From the NCBI RefSeq assembly GCF_014203545.1, contig NZ_JACHJG010000003.1, forward strand, positions 310,001 through 374,000: DNA of 64,000 nucleotides, read 5' to 3'. The notes beneath the pieces were generated by a model. It did no database searches. It was not told the origin of the DNA and saw nothing but the letters and a program-made list of their open reading frames with translations. The stretch's first letter is position 1; the number at the start of each line of letters is the position of its first letter. The position numbers and the translations under genes were made by a program. Source of the DNA: Streptomyces netropsis. Lineage in GTDB: Bacteria > Actinomycetota > Actinomycetes > Streptomycetales > Streptomycetaceae. Below are positions 50,911-60,318 of this stretch, piece after piece.

Positions 50911-51248
50911 GCCGTATCTCCTTTGGTGCAGTACGCCGGCACCCGCGATGCGCGGATACCGGGTCGCCGCGATGAGGCCCGCCCCAAAAAATGACCGGCA
51001 GTACGAAAGCGCTTTCCAGTGGCTGAAAGTGCCGACGAAGGCGCTTGAAGTTCGGGAACACAACTGCAACTGAGCTCGACAGTAGCATGCGGCAACAGCC
51101 CACGTAAGGTACGTAATTCCGCTCTGTTAGTTGCGGTAAAAACACTCCGCGCGCGACGTGCTGAACCCTCACCTCGCGGCCATAGATATTGGCCCACCCG
51201 AAGCGCAATCTCTCGGGAAGTGCGGTCGCTCTTCGGGCGCGCACGGCC
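50911..51248. other. Leader region of the cold-shock gene
   Basis: Gene-free. It contains the csp ribosome site and a relatively AT-rich stretch (GGCCCCAAAAAATGACC, TACGTAATTCC). It is probably a long 5' untranslated region transcribed on the minus strand. No ORF has a ribosome site. Confidence 0.5.
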
Positions 51249-51587
51249 TCAGACCGCGGGTGGTGGATTCACCGACTCAGCGGCACGCCGGTATTCCGCA
51301 TTGAGGCGCTGGGCTTCCTCGAGCTGGTCCTCGAGAATGACGATGCGGCAGGCGGCCTCGATCGGGGTGCCCTGGTCGACGAGTTCGCGGGCGCGGGCGG
51401 CGATGCGCAGCTGGTAGCGGGAGTAGCGGCGGTGGCCCCCCTTGGAGCGGAGCGGGGTGATCAGGCGGGCTTCGCCGATGGCGCGAAGGAAGCCCTGGGT
51501 GGTGCCGAGTAGCTCGGCGGCCCGGCCCATGGTGTAGGCGGGGTAGTCGTCGTCATCGAGACGGCCGAACGAGTCGTCTGCTGTCAT
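51249..51587 (-). CDS. MerR-like helix-turn-helix regulator
   Basis: A 112-residue protein. MGRAAELLGTTQGFLRAIGEARLITPLRSKGGHRRYSRYQLRIAARARELVDQGTPIEAAC is the MerR DNA-binding domain (helix-turn-helix plus wing HRRYS). VILEDQLEEAQRLNAEYRRAA is a short dimerisation coil; no sensor domain follows. This resembles the small, constitutively active BldC-like branch and can bind as dimers. GGAGAGG precedes the ATG. A 32-bp perfect palindrome is 27 bases upstream of the start. Confidence 0.88.
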   Translation of the reverse strand: MTADDSFGRLDDDDYPAYTMGRAAELLGTTQGFLRAIGEARLITPLRSKGGHRRYSRYQLRIAARARELVDQGTPIEAACRIVILEDQLEEAQRLNAEYRRAAESVNPPPAV

Positions 51588-51613
51588 CTGCACCTCTCCG
51601 TGGAACACATGGA

Positions 51614-51645
51614 GGGGCCCTGGTGCCATATGGCACCAGGGCCCC
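51614..51645. promoter_or_regulatory. Perfect 32-bp palindrome upstream of the MerR gene
   Basis: GGGGCCCTGGTGCCAT followed by its exact reverse complement, with no loop. It can be a hairpin in the mRNA leader or a large operator. Its dyad is centred on CAT-ATG (51629/51630). Confidence 0.9.
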
Positions 51646-52578
51646 GAAGGAACTGCTACACCATCTGCCGACCCTAGTACTGCGTCGGCCTTCCGTTTCC
51701 GCAGACCCGACCGAGATGCTGTCGGGGGTGCGGGGATCGCGGTTGCTTGACCGGAGACCACCTCACTGTCGATGTCCTGCGGTACCCGGACTCAGCGATC
51801 CGCCCGGGCGATCCTGATGGCGCGGGGCTCCTCCGTTCTTCCCTCTGTACGAGCTACTTACCAAACGGGAACTGCGTACTGCTGATACTTCGACCTGCTC
51901 GTGGCCTCGAACAGCGCCACTCTTCGACAGCCGGCCCCGTCGCCCGTCCTGCATCTGCTCCGGCTCGGAACCCCACTGCCGAACTGCCCGATGCGCGCGT
52001 CCGCAGCCGACGCCTTCACCGAGGTGCTGCTCACTGACTTCACTGCTGGGTACTGCGAACTGCACTTACTGAACCGCTACCGCGGTCCTGTCCACGGCGG
52101 CCCCTGATCACTGCGAGCCACCCGGTCCGGTCGTCAGTCCCGTCGCCGTCCTGCAACAGCCCTGGCTTCGAAACTCCACCACCGCACCGTCCTGCGAACT
52201 ACGGTGCTGCTGCCCGGCAGTTCATCTCTGCCGGGCCTTGCTCGATCTCGGCTACAAGAGAAACCATAACCACACCAGCACCCAATGTCTACTCTGACCG
52301 ACATAGATTTTTGTGTGCTGGCCGGAGAGATAGTCGCCTTCGATCACAGACGGGGCACGTGGCGACCGCTTCAGCCGAGGCACCGCTTCGAGCAGCGCCG
52401 TTGCGCCGGCCTCGGGGCCGCATACGAACGTGTGCGGGCCCGACATCACCGCCTGCCGCATCGCCCCTCAGGCCTGAAATTGCCATACCGATATGCGGAC
52501 AGGGGGTGACGCCCAGTAGCACCCTCCCCTAGATTTCCTGCGCATCACGCAGTGATCACACAGGGGGGAGTCACCACC
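51646..52578. other. Gene-free region between MerR gene and transporter operon
   Basis: About 930 bases with no convincing gene; all reading frames lack ribosome sites and coding bias. GC is clearly lower than the neighbourhood. Short TACTGC/AACTGC words recur between 51850 and 52210. A hairpin GCCCGGCAG-TTCATCT-CTGCCGGGC lies at 52212-52236, and a T-rich stretch near 52307. The promoter of the transporter operon must be in its right part. Confidence 0.5.
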
Positions 52579-52923
52579 ATGACGGAACCACCGACCGAAC
52601 CGCCTGCCGAGCCGGCCGCGCAGCTGCCGCAGCAGTCGACGACGTCACCGTCCACGGTGTCGTCGGAGGGCGGGCCCAAGGGCGGGCGTACGGCATCCGC
52701 CGTCACCGTGCCCATGGTCGTCGCGGGGGTGTGCCTGGCGATCCCCTTCGGCGCGATGCTGTGGGTCGATTCCTACTCCCGGCTCACCCCCACGTTCATC
52801 GGCATGCCGTTCTTCTACTGGTACCAGATGCTGTGGGTGGTCCTCTCGACCCTGCTCACCGTCATCGCGTACATGATCGTCAGGCGCCAGGAGCGCGCCC
52901 GTAAGGGTGGTGAGCGGCGGTGA
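52579..52923 (+). CDS. DUF3311 small membrane protein
   Basis: A 114-residue protein with a Pro/Thr/Ser-rich N-terminus and two helices (VPMVVAGVCLAIPFGAMLWV, FYWYQMLWVVLSTLLTVIAYMIV). The DUF3311 pattern is a short membrane protein encoded before sodium:solute symporters; it is probably an accessory subunit that helps the transporter assemble or work. ATG at 52579 has GGGGGAG upstream. It overlaps the next gene through GTGA. Confidence 0.92.
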   Translation: MTEPPTEPPAEPAAQLPQQSTTSPSTVSSEGGPKGGRTASAVTVPMVVAGVCLAIPFGAMLWVDSYSRLTPTFIGMPFFYWYQMLWVVLSTLLTVIAYMIVRRQERARKGGERR

Positions 52924-54545
52924 AGGACGGCGTGAACGGCGTGGCGCTCGCCGTCTTCATCTTCTTCTTCCTGGCCGTCACGGTCATGGGGTTCCTGGCC
53001 TCGAAGTGGCGGCGCGCGGAGAACGCGAACAATCTCGACGAGTGGGGGCTGGGCGGGCGCTCGTTCGGCACCTGGGTCACCTGGTTCCTGCTGGGCGGCG
53101 ACCTCTATACCGCGTACACCTTCGTCGCCGTCCCGGCGGCGATCTACGCGGGCGGCGCGGCGGGGTTCTTCGCGGTGCCGTACACGATCCTCTGTTACCC
53201 GCTGGTGTTCACCTTCCTGCCCCGGCTGTGGTCGGTCGCGCACAAGCACGGCTACGTCACCTCCTCGGACTTCGTCCGCGGCCGCTTCGGGTCCAAGGGG
53301 CTGTCGCTGGCCCTCGCGCTCACCGGCATCCTCGCGACGATGCCGTACATCGCGCTCCAGCTGGTCGGCATCCAGGCCGTCCTGGACGTGATGGGCGTCG
53401 GCGGCGGGTCGAACTGGTTCATGAAGGACCTGCCGCTGCTGATCGCCTTCGGCGTGCTCGCGGCCTATACCTATTCCTCCGGGCTGCGGGCGCCGGCGCT
53501 GATCGCCTTCGTCAAGGACGCGCTGATCTACATCGTGATCATCGTGGCGATCATCTACATCCCGATCAAGCTCGGCGGCTTCGACGACATCTTCGCGAAG
53601 GCGGGCGAGGCGTTCGCGGTCGAGAACCCGGCGACCGGCAAGCCGCGCGGCTCCCTGGTGACCGGACCCGAGGCGCAGTGGGCGTACGCGACGCTCGCCC
53701 TCGGGTCGGCGATGGCGCTCTTCCTCTATCCCCACTCGGTGACGGCGGTGCTCTCCAGCCGGAGCCGCAACGTCATCCGCCGGAACACCACGATCCTGCC
53801 GCTGTACTCGCTGATGCTCGGGCTGCTGGCGATCCTCGGCTTCATGGCGCTCGCCGCCGGGGTCAAGGTCAAGAACGGCCAGCTGGCCATCCCGCAACTC
53901 TTCGAGAACATGTTCCCGGACTGGTTCACGGGCGTCGCCTTCGCCGCGATCGGGATCGGCGCGCTGGTCCCGGCGGCCATCATGTCGATTGCCGCCGCGA
54001 ATCTGTTCACCCGCAACATCTACAAGGACTTCATCAAGCCGGACGCGACGCCCGAGCACGAGGCGAAGGTCTCCAAGCTCTCCTCGCTGCTGGTGAAGGT
54101 CGGCGCGCTGGTCTTCGTGCTCACCATGGACAAGACGGTCGCGATCAACTTCCAGCTGCTCGGTGGCATCTGGATCCTGCAGACCGTCCCGGCCCTGGTG
54201 GGCGGGCTCTTCACGCGCTGGTGCCACCGCTGGGCGCTGCTCGGCGGCTGGGCGGCCGGAATGATCTACGGCACCTGGCGGGCGTACGACACGCCGAGCG
54301 CCACGCAGGATCACTTCGGCAACACGAACCTCATCCCCCTCATCGGTGAGAAGGGTTACATCGGTCTCACGGCCTTCGCCCTCAACGTCATCGTGGTGAT
54401 CGTCCTCACCTTCGTCCTCAGGAAGATCGGCGCCCCGGACGGCGTGGACGAGACGCAGGCGTCGGACTACACCGCCGACGCGGGTGACCCCGGCGTGGCG
54501 GAGAAGCTCCCGGCGGCCACCGCGGGAGCCGCCGGCGGCCACTGA
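52920..54545 (+). CDS. Sodium:solute symporter, monocarboxylate (MctP-like)
   Basis: A 541-residue SSS-family transporter with about 13 helices. NNLDEWGLGGRSFGTWVTWFLLGGDLYTAYTF is the first pair of helices, GYVTSSDFVRGRFGS an early loop, and IGIGALVPAAIMSIAAANLFTRNIY is the SSS signature region. It is likely to import acetate, pyruvate, lactate or similar acids with Na+ or H+. It pairs with the DUF3311 protein by translational coupling. The C-terminus is a charged cytosolic tail. Confidence 0.92.
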   Translation: MKDGVNGVALAVFIFFFLAVTVMGFLASKWRRAENANNLDEWGLGGRSFGTWVTWFLLGGDLYTAYTFVAVPAAIYAGGAAGFFAVPYTILCYPLVFTFLPRLWSVAHKHGYVTSSDFVRGRFGSKGLSLALALTGILATMPYIALQLVGIQAVLDVMGVGGGSNWFMKDLPLLIAFGVLAAYTYSSGLRAPALIAFVKDALIYIVIIVAIIYIPIKLGGFDDIFAKAGEAFAVENPATGKPRGSLVTGPEAQWAYATLALGSAMALFLYPHSVTAVLSSRSRNVIRRNTTILPLYSLMLGLLAILGFMALAAGVKVKNGQLAIPQLFENMFPDWFTGVAFAAIGIGALVPAAIMSIAAANLFTRNIYKDFIKPDATPEHEAKVSKLSSLLVKVGALVFVLTMDKTVAINFQLLGGIWILQTVPALVGGLFTRWCHRWALLGGWAAGMIYGTWRAYDTPSATQDHFGNTNLIPLIGEKGYIGLTAFALNVIVVIVLTFVLRKIGAPDGVDETQASDYTADAGDPGVAEKLPAATAGAAGGH

Positions 54546-54765
54546 CCCCCAAACCCCCCGACCGCGCCTCTGAGGCCGCCGCTCCCCGACGAACAGGGGG
54601 GCGGCGGCCTTCGCCTTGCGGGCGCCGCCGAGACGCTCGCAGAGGCCCTTCCGGGGCCTTCGCGCGAGGCCTCCGAGGGGTGTGACGGGGGCTCAAACGA
54701 GAAGGGATTCGAGGTCCAACACCCGGGCGCTCTAGCACATTCCGCACCCAGCTCATTACCGCGCG

Positions 54766-54781
54766 ACACAACATGTGGGGG
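54766..54781. promoter_or_regulatory. NrdR box 1 of nrdAB
   Basis: ACACAACATGTGGGGG matches 11 of 16 positions of the NrdR box consensus acaCwAtATaTwGtgt. NrdR represses ribonucleotide reductase genes when dATP is high. Confidence 0.75.
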
Positions 54782-54796
54782 CGCGTACGAGTGGCA

Positions 54797-54812
54797 GCAC
54801 TAGATGTATGCT
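54797..54812. promoter_or_regulatory. NrdR box 2 of nrdAB
   Basis: GCACTAGATGTATGCT matches 10 of 16 positions of the NrdR consensus. It starts exactly 31 bases after box 1, three helical turns, the usual spacing of tandem NrdR boxes. Confidence 0.7.
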
Positions 54813-54818
54813 CGTCCT

Positions 54819-54946
54819 CGCTGTCGCCGCAGGGGAATCCGGTGGAAATCCGGAACTGTCCCGCAACGGTGTATGTGTGCGGTTTTACGTACCCAAGAGT
54901 CCGAGGACCTGCCGACAGCGCGCCCGCCTCCGAGCCTCCGCTCGGA
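54819..54946 (+). promoter_or_regulatory. Cobalamin (B12) riboswitch of nrdAB
   Basis: Outer stem CGCTGTCG (54819) pairs with CGACAGCG (54913). Inside lies GGGAATCCGGTG, then AAATCCGGAACTGTCCCGC, the characteristic cobalamin aptamer core, and AGTCCGAGGACCTGCC. A CCGAG/CTCGG hairpin (54929-54946) may be the expression platform. When adenosylcobalamin is available, it should switch off this oxygen-dependent class Ia enzyme in favour of the B12-dependent class II enzyme, as known in S. coelicolor. Confidence 0.93.
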
Positions 54947-55087
54947 ACAGGGCGTCGACATCGTCCGGGTCTCGCGGGTTGGGCCGGTGGACGCTGCGTG
55001 GCATGCCCTGGTGCAGGGGTGTTCCCGTACGCGCCCGTCGCGCCCGCCCGCCCGGCCCACCCACTGCCGAGCGAGGGAGAGCCCCAC

Positions 55088-57469
55088 GTGACCATCGCGC
55101 CCGCCGATCCGGTCTCAGCGACAGCGGAAGCGACCGGCGGCCCCGGGACCGCGCTGCTGCGCACCCTGACCGACCTCACCGCCGATCTGCCCGCCACCGA
55201 CCCCGGCAAGGTCGCCGCCGCCGCACTGCGCGGCCGGCACCCGGGCTCGGACGAGGCCGAGTTGCGGTCCCTGGCCACCGAGGCCGCCGCCGGGCTCATC
55301 GCCGAGGAGCCGGAGTACTCCCGGCTCGCCGCGCGACTGCTCACGCGTGCGATCGCCGACGAGGCAGCCGGACAGGGCGCGCTCTCCTTCTCCGCCTCCG
55401 TCGCGGTCGGCCACCGCGAGGGTCTGATCGCCGACGAGACGGCCGCGTTCGTCGCGACCCACGCCGAGCGCCTGAACGCCCTCGTGGACGCCGCGCTCGC
55501 CGACGGCGCCGACGACCGTTTCGGCTACTTCGGTCTGCGCACCCTGCACAGCCGCTACCTGCTGCGCCACCCCATCACCCGCCAGGTCGTCGAGACCCCG
55601 CAGCACTTCCTGCTGCGCGTGGCCTGCGGCCTCGCCGAGGACCACTCGACGCGGGCCCTGGACGACGTGGCCGAGCTGTACCGGCTGACCAGCACGCTCT
55701 CCTACCTGCCGTCCTCCCCCACGCTCTTCAACTCCGGCACCCGCCACCCGCAGATGTCCTCGTGCTACCTGCTGGACTCGCCGATGGACGAGCTGGACTC
55801 GATCTACGACCGCTACCACCAGGTGGCGCGGCTGTCGAAGCACGCCGGCGGCATCGGCCTGTCGTACTCGCGCATCCGCTCGCGCGGCTCGCTGATCCGC
55901 GGCACCAACGGCCACTCCAACGGCATCGTGCCGTTCCTGCGCACGCTGGACGCCTCCGTCGCCGCCGTCAACCAGGGCGGCCGGCGCAAGGGCGCGGCCT
56001 GTGTCTACCTGGAGACCTGGCACGCGGACATCGAGGAGTTCCTGGAGCTCCGCGACAACACCGGTGAGGAGGCCCGCCGCACGCACAACCTCAACACCGC
56101 GCACTGGATCCCGGACGAGTTCATGCGCCGCGTCGAGGCGGACGCCGACTGGTCGCTGTTCTCCCCCGCCGACACCCCCGAGCTGGTCGACCTGTGGGGC
56201 GACGAGTTCGACGCCGCGTACCGCAAGGCCGAGGCCGACGGCAAGGCGATCAAGACGATCCCCGCGCGCGTGCTGTACTCCCGGATGATGCGCACCCTCG
56301 CGCAGACCGGCAACGGCTGGATGACCTTCAAGGACGCGTCCAACCGCACCGCGAACCAGACCGCCGAGCCCGGCAAGGTCGTCCACTCCTCGAACCTCTG
56401 CACCGAGATCCTCGAGGTCACCGACGACGGCGAGACGGCCGTCTGCAACCTCGGTTCGGTCAACCTGGCTCAGCACCTGGGCACCGACGGCGAGATGGAC
56501 TGGGAGAAGCTGGACCGCACGGTCCGCACTGCCGTGACCTTCCTCGACCGCGTCGTGGACATCAACTTCTACCCGACCGAGCAGGCCGGGAACTCCAACA
56601 GCCGCTGGCGCCCGGTGGGCCTGGGCCTCATGGGTCTCCAGGACGTCTTCTTCCGGCTGCGGCTGCCCTTCGACTCCGCCGAGGCGAAGGAGCTGTCCAC
56701 CCGGATCTCCGAGCGCATCATGCTCGCGGCGTACGAGGCGTCCGCCGACCTCGCCGAGCGGCACGGCCCGCACCCGGCCTGGTCCGCGACCCGCACCGCG
56801 CGCGGCGTGCTGCACCCCGACCACTACCCGAACGCCGAGCAGCGCTGGGCCGACCGCTGGGACGCGCTGCGCGCCCGGATCGCGAAGACGGGCATGCGCA
56901 ACTCGCTGCTGCTCGCCATCGCGCCGACGGCCACCATCGCCTCCATCGCGGGTGTGTACGAGTGCATCGAGCCGCAGGTCTCCAACCTCTTCAAGCGCGA
57001 GACGCTCAGCGGTGAGTTCCTCCAGGTCAACACCTACCTGGTGGAGGACCTGAAGCAGCTCGGCGTGTGGGACCGCACCACGCGTGACGCGATGACGGAC
57101 GCCAACGGTTCGATCCAGGACATGAACTGGATCCCCAAGGAGGTGCGCGACCTCTACCGCACCGCCTGGGAGATCCCGCAGCGCGCCCTGATCGACATGG
57201 CCGCGGCCCGTACGCCGTACCTGGACCAGAGCCAGTCGCTGAACCTCTTCATGGCCTCGCCCACCATCGGCAAGCTCAGCTCGATGTACGCGTACGCCTG
57301 GAAGCAGGGCATCAAGACGACGTACTACCTGCGCTCGCGTCCGGCGACCCGGATCGCCCGCTCGGCCGGCGCCGCCGCCACCATCCCCGTCCAGCAGGTC
57401 GCGACCCCGGACGCCGACGCCGTCGCCTGCTCCCTTGAGAACCCCGAGTCCTGCGAGGCATGCCAGTAA
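55088..57469 (+). CDS. nrdA: Ribonucleoside-diphosphate reductase alpha subunit (class Ia)
   Basis: A 793-residue catalytic subunit that reduces ribonucleotides to deoxyribonucleotides with a thiyl radical. Cysteines and motifs: MSSCYLLDSPM (first redox Cys), SSNLCTEI (Asn-x-Cys-x-Glu, radical Cys), ETAVCNLGSVNL (second redox Cys), and the C-terminal CEACQ pair that shuttles electrons. PTATIASIAGVYECIEP is another family block. An N-terminal ATP-cone is not obvious. GTG at 55088 has a GAGGGAGA site. It is under B12 riboswitch and NrdR control. Confidence 0.96.
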   Translation: MTIAPADPVSATAEATGGPGTALLRTLTDLTADLPATDPGKVAAAALRGRHPGSDEAELRSLATEAAAGLIAEEPEYSRLAARLLTRAIADEAAGQGALSFSASVAVGHREGLIADETAAFVATHAERLNALVDAALADGADDRFGYFGLRTLHSRYLLRHPITRQVVETPQHFLLRVACGLAEDHSTRALDDVAELYRLTSTLSYLPSSPTLFNSGTRHPQMSSCYLLDSPMDELDSIYDRYHQVARLSKHAGGIGLSYSRIRSRGSLIRGTNGHSNGIVPFLRTLDASVAAVNQGGRRKGAACVYLETWHADIEEFLELRDNTGEEARRTHNLNTAHWIPDEFMRRVEADADWSLFSPADTPELVDLWGDEFDAAYRKAEADGKAIKTIPARVLYSRMMRTLAQTGNGWMTFKDASNRTANQTAEPGKVVHSSNLCTEILEVTDDGETAVCNLGSVNLAQHLGTDGEMDWEKLDRTVRTAVTFLDRVVDINFYPTEQAGNSNSRWRPVGLGLMGLQDVFFRLRLPFDSAEAKELSTRISERIMLAAYEASADLAERHGPHPAWSATRTARGVLHPDHYPNAEQRWADRWDALRARIAKTGMRNSLLLAIAPTATIASIAGVYECIEPQVSNLFKRETLSGEFLQVNTYLVEDLKQLGVWDRTTRDAMTDANGSIQDMNWIPKEVRDLYRTAWEIPQRALIDMAAARTPYLDQSQSLNLFMASPTIGKLSSMYAYAWKQGIKTTYYLRSRPATRIARSAGAAATIPVQQVATPDADAVACSLENPESCEACQ

Positions 57470-58482
57470 TGTCGTCCGAACAGAAGAACCTGCTCGACCC
57501 CGGGTTCGAGCTGACGCTGCGCCCGATGCGGTACCCGGACTTCTACGACCGCTACCGCGACGCGATCAAGAACACCTGGACCGTCGAGGAGGTCGACCTC
57601 CACTCGGACGTCGCCGACCTCGCCAAGCTGTCCCCGGGTGAGCAGCACATGATCGGCCGTCTCGTCGCGTTCTTCGCGACCGGCGACTCGATCGTGGCGA
57701 ACAACCTCGTCCTGACGCTGTACAAGCACATCAACTCCCCCGAGGCGCGGCTGTACCTGTCGCGGCAGCTCTTCGAGGAGGCCGTGCACGTCCAGTTCTA
57801 TCTGACGCTGCTGGACACGTACCTCCCCGACCCGGAGGACCGTGCCGCCGCCTTCGACGCGGTCGAGAACATCCCCTCGATCCGTGAGAAGGCCCAGTTC
57901 TGCTTCAAGTGGATCAATGAGGTCGAGAAGCTGGACCGGCTGGAGACGAAGGCCGACCGCCGTCGCTTCCTGCTGAACCTGATCTGCTTCGCGGCCTGCA
58001 TCGAGGGCCTGTTCTTCTACGGCGCCTTCGCCTACGTGTACTGGTTCCGCTCGCGCGGTCTGCTGCACGGCCTGGCGACCGGCACCAACTGGGTCTTCCG
58101 CGACGAGACCATGCACATGAACTTCGCGTTCGAGGTCGTGGACACCGTCCGCCAGGAGGAGCCCGAACTCTTCGACGACGAGCTCCAGCAGCAGGTCACC
58201 GACATGCTGCGGGAAGCCGTCGAGGCGGAGCTGCAGTTCGGCCGTGACCTGTGCGGCGAGGGCCTGCCGGGCATGAACACCGAGTCCATGCGCGAGTACC
58301 TCCAGTGCGTCGCCGACCAGCGCCTCCAGCGTCTGGGCTTCGCACCGGTCTACGGCTCGGAGAACCCTTTCTCCTTCATGGAGCTGCAGAACGTCCAGGA
58401 GCTGACCAACTTCTTCGAGCGCCGCGCGTCCGCGTACCAGGTGGCGGTCGAGGGTTCGGTCGCCTTCGACGACGAGTTCTGA
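57469..58482 (+). CDS. nrdB: Ribonucleoside-diphosphate reductase beta subunit (class Ia)
   Basis: A 337-residue radical-generating subunit. Iron ligands are seen in YLSRQLFEEAVHVQFY (Glu-x-x-His), FCFKWINEVEK and NWVFRDETMHMNFA (Glu, Glu-x-x-His). The tyrosyl radical is in the YLTLLDTY region. The start ATG overlaps the nrdA stop (TAATG); ATG at 57460 would add three residues. A perfect bidirectional terminator follows. The AraC-like nrdS seen after nrdB in S. coelicolor (by memory) is not present here. Confidence 0.96.
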   Translation: MSSEQKNLLDPGFELTLRPMRYPDFYDRYRDAIKNTWTVEEVDLHSDVADLAKLSPGEQHMIGRLVAFFATGDSIVANNLVLTLYKHINSPEARLYLSRQLFEEAVHVQFYLTLLDTYLPDPEDRAAAFDAVENIPSIREKAQFCFKWINEVEKLDRLETKADRRRFLLNLICFAACIEGLFFYGAFAYVYWFRSRGLLHGLATGTNWVFRDETMHMNFAFEVVDTVRQEEPELFDDELQQQVTDMLREAVEAELQFGRDLCGEGLPGMNTESMREYLQCVADQRLQRLGFAPVYGSENPFSFMELQNVQELTNFFERRASAYQVAVEGSVAFDDEF

Positions 58483-58515
58483 TCGACGCGACGCGATAGC
58501 CGCAAGGCCGCGTGA

Positions 58516-58552
58516 ACGAAGGGCCCCGCTCGTATCGAGCGGGGCCCTTCGT
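58516..58552. terminator. Bidirectional terminator between nrdB and deformylase
   Basis: A 17-bp perfect stem (ACGAAGGGCCCCGCTCG with complement) and a three-base loop TAT, between convergent genes. Confidence 0.95.
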
Positions 58553-58596
58553 CGTACGCAGTCATACGTACATTGGGTACGTATCGCGGTACGGGA

Positions 58597-59226
58597 TCAG
58601 TCGTTGGGGACGATCTCGTAGCGCGGGGTGCCCTCGGCCATCTGCTGGAGGGCGTCCTTGCGCTCGCGCTTGGAGAGGCGGTCGATGTAGAGCCGGCCGT
58701 AGAGGTGGTCGGTCTCGTGCTGGAGGCAGCGGGCGAAGTAGCCGGTGCCCTCGATCGCGATCGGGTCGCCCTTCGCGTCCTGGCCGCGCACGACCGCGTA
58801 GTCGGGGCGGGCCAGCGCGGCGTAGGCGGTGGGGACCGACAGGCAGCCCTCGTTGGAGTCGTCGAGGACGCGGCGGTCGGCCGGCAGCTCGTCGAGGACC
58901 GGGTTGCAGATCACACCGGTGTGCCGGACGCCCTCGTCGTCGGGGCAGTCGTAGACGAAGACCTTGAGGTCCACGCCGATCTGGTTCGCGGCGAGGCCCA
59001 CGCCCTCGGCGGTCCGCTGGCTGGCGAACATGTCGTCGATCAGCTGGGCGAGCTTGTCGTCGAACTCCGTGACGTCCTTGCACTCCCGGTGCAGAACGGG
59101 GTTGCCGACGACGGTGATCGGACGGGAGGTACCGCGCTCGCGGTACGCGAGCTCGCGCGCCTCGCAGTCCTCGGTGTCCACGATGAACTCGCCGTTCACC
59201 GGCTGCTCGCTCTCTTGCTGCGCCAT
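58597..59226 (-). CDS. def: Peptide deformylase
   Basis: A 209-residue metalloenzyme that removes the formyl group from nascent proteins. The three motifs are complete: [17 protein letters not shown] (metal Cys) and QHETDHLYG (metal His pair with Glu). The 40-residue N-terminal extension ([14 protein letters not shown]) is typical of one Streptomyces def group. It stands alone on the minus strand. Confidence 0.96.
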   Translation of the reverse strand: MAQQESEQPVNGEFIVDTEDCEARELAYRERGTSRPITVVGNPVLHRECKDVTEFDDKLAQLIDDMFASQRTAEGVGLAANQIGVDLKVFVYDCPDDEGVRHTGVICNPVLDELPADRRVLDDSNEGCLSVPTAYAALARPDYAVVRGQDAKGDPIAIEGTGYFARCLQHETDHLYGRLYIDRLSKRERKDALQQMAEGTPRYEIVPND

Positions 59227-59331
59227 GTCCGCCGTATGCCTCTCTCAGAACCCGGAAAACTCATATCCCACAGGATCTGTACAGAGTACGGGGGACACGG
59301 CGGCCCCAGAGGCCCACTACGGGCCTCCGGC

Positions 59332-60318
59332 TCAGCAGACCTCTTCGAGATCCCGCCACTCACGGGAGTCGGGGCTGTCGGCGACCCAGCCGTCCAGCAG
59401 GCCCCGCACCAGCCCGGCGGGCGCGGCGATCCCGGCCTCGCGCTCGGGCACCCACAGCGAACCGGAGCCCGCCGTGCGGTGGCCCAGCGGGCCCGGGTGG
59501 CCCGGCTCGCTGTGGTCGTGCGGGTCCAGGTGCTCCCCGTCGCCCTCGTCACTGGGCATCCGGCTCTCCGAACACGTACGGCACAGCAGCCGCACCGAGG
59601 AGGACCAGTCCTCCGCGGCGAAGCCCGCGTCGGCCGCGAGCCGCTCCAGGGCGTCCCGGTCGGCCTCGGTCGCGGCCTCCAGGAGCACCACCCAGGTCGG
59701 GACGGGCGAGGGGGCCCACAGCTCGATCTCGTCGAAGACGGGGTAGGAGGGCCCGGCCGCGGTGACGCGCTCGCCGTGCGGGACGCCGTCGTGCAGCACG
59801 ACCTCGCCCCAGCGACGGCCGGAGGACGGCAGCGGGATCGACAGGACCTCCATCCGGGCCGGGTCCAGCCGACGGCCCCAGACGACCTCGGCCTCGCCCT
59901 CGGGGGAGAGCCGCACGGCCGCGCTGCCCAGCTCCATGCCGACCGGCTCACCGGCCGGGCTGCCCTCGCCGGGCACCCGCAGCCCGTACGCCTGCCAGGC
60001 GCGGCGGGCCAGCGGCCAGTCCTGGAGCGCCGTCGCGGCGATGCCCACGTTCCACCAGTCGGGAGCGCCCGTCTCGCGGTCGAGCAGCGCCACGGCCCGC
60101 AGCCCGGCGGCACGGGCCTGCTCCCAGTCGTGCCGGAACTTGTGGAGCAGCGCGAGGTTGAACCAGGACTCGGACAGCCACGGCTCCATGTCGGCGGCCC
60201 GCGTCAGCAGCGCGCCCGCGTCCTCGTACCGGCCGTCGCCGATGAGTGTGAACGCGCGGTCAGTGGCCTGCCGCCACGAGGCGGAAGGCCGGTGCCGTAC
60301 CTTGCCGAAGATCCTCAC
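59332..60318 (-). CDS. Tetratricopeptide-repeat protein of unknown function
   Basis: A 328-residue protein. Three TPR-like helices pairs (RAFTLIGDGRYEDAGALLTRAADMEPWLSESWFNLALLHKF, WEQARAAGLRAVALLDRE, WWNVGIAATALQDWPLARRAWQAYGL) lead into an unrecognised domain with EVVWGRRLDPARMEVLSIPLP and a CRTC motif (LLCRTCSES) plus an Asp/His-rich loop (HLDPHDHSEPGHPGPLGH). GTG at 60318 follows GGCGGGAA. The substrate or partner is unknown. Confidence 0.8.
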   Translation of the reverse strand: MRIFGKVRHRPSASWRQATDRAFTLIGDGRYEDAGALLTRAADMEPWLSESWFNLALLHKFRHDWEQARAAGLRAVALLDRETGAPDWWNVGIAATALQDWPLARRAWQAYGLRVPGEGSPAGEPVGMELGSAAVRLSPEGEAEVVWGRRLDPARMEVLSIPLPSSGRRWGEVVLHDGVPHGERVTAAGPSYPVFDEIELWAPSPVPTWVVLLEAATEADRDALERLAADAGFAAEDWSSSVRLLCRTCSESRMPSDEGDGEHLDPHDHSEPGHPGPLGHRTAGSGSLWVPEREAGIAAPAGLVRGLLDGWVADSPDSREWRDLEEVC

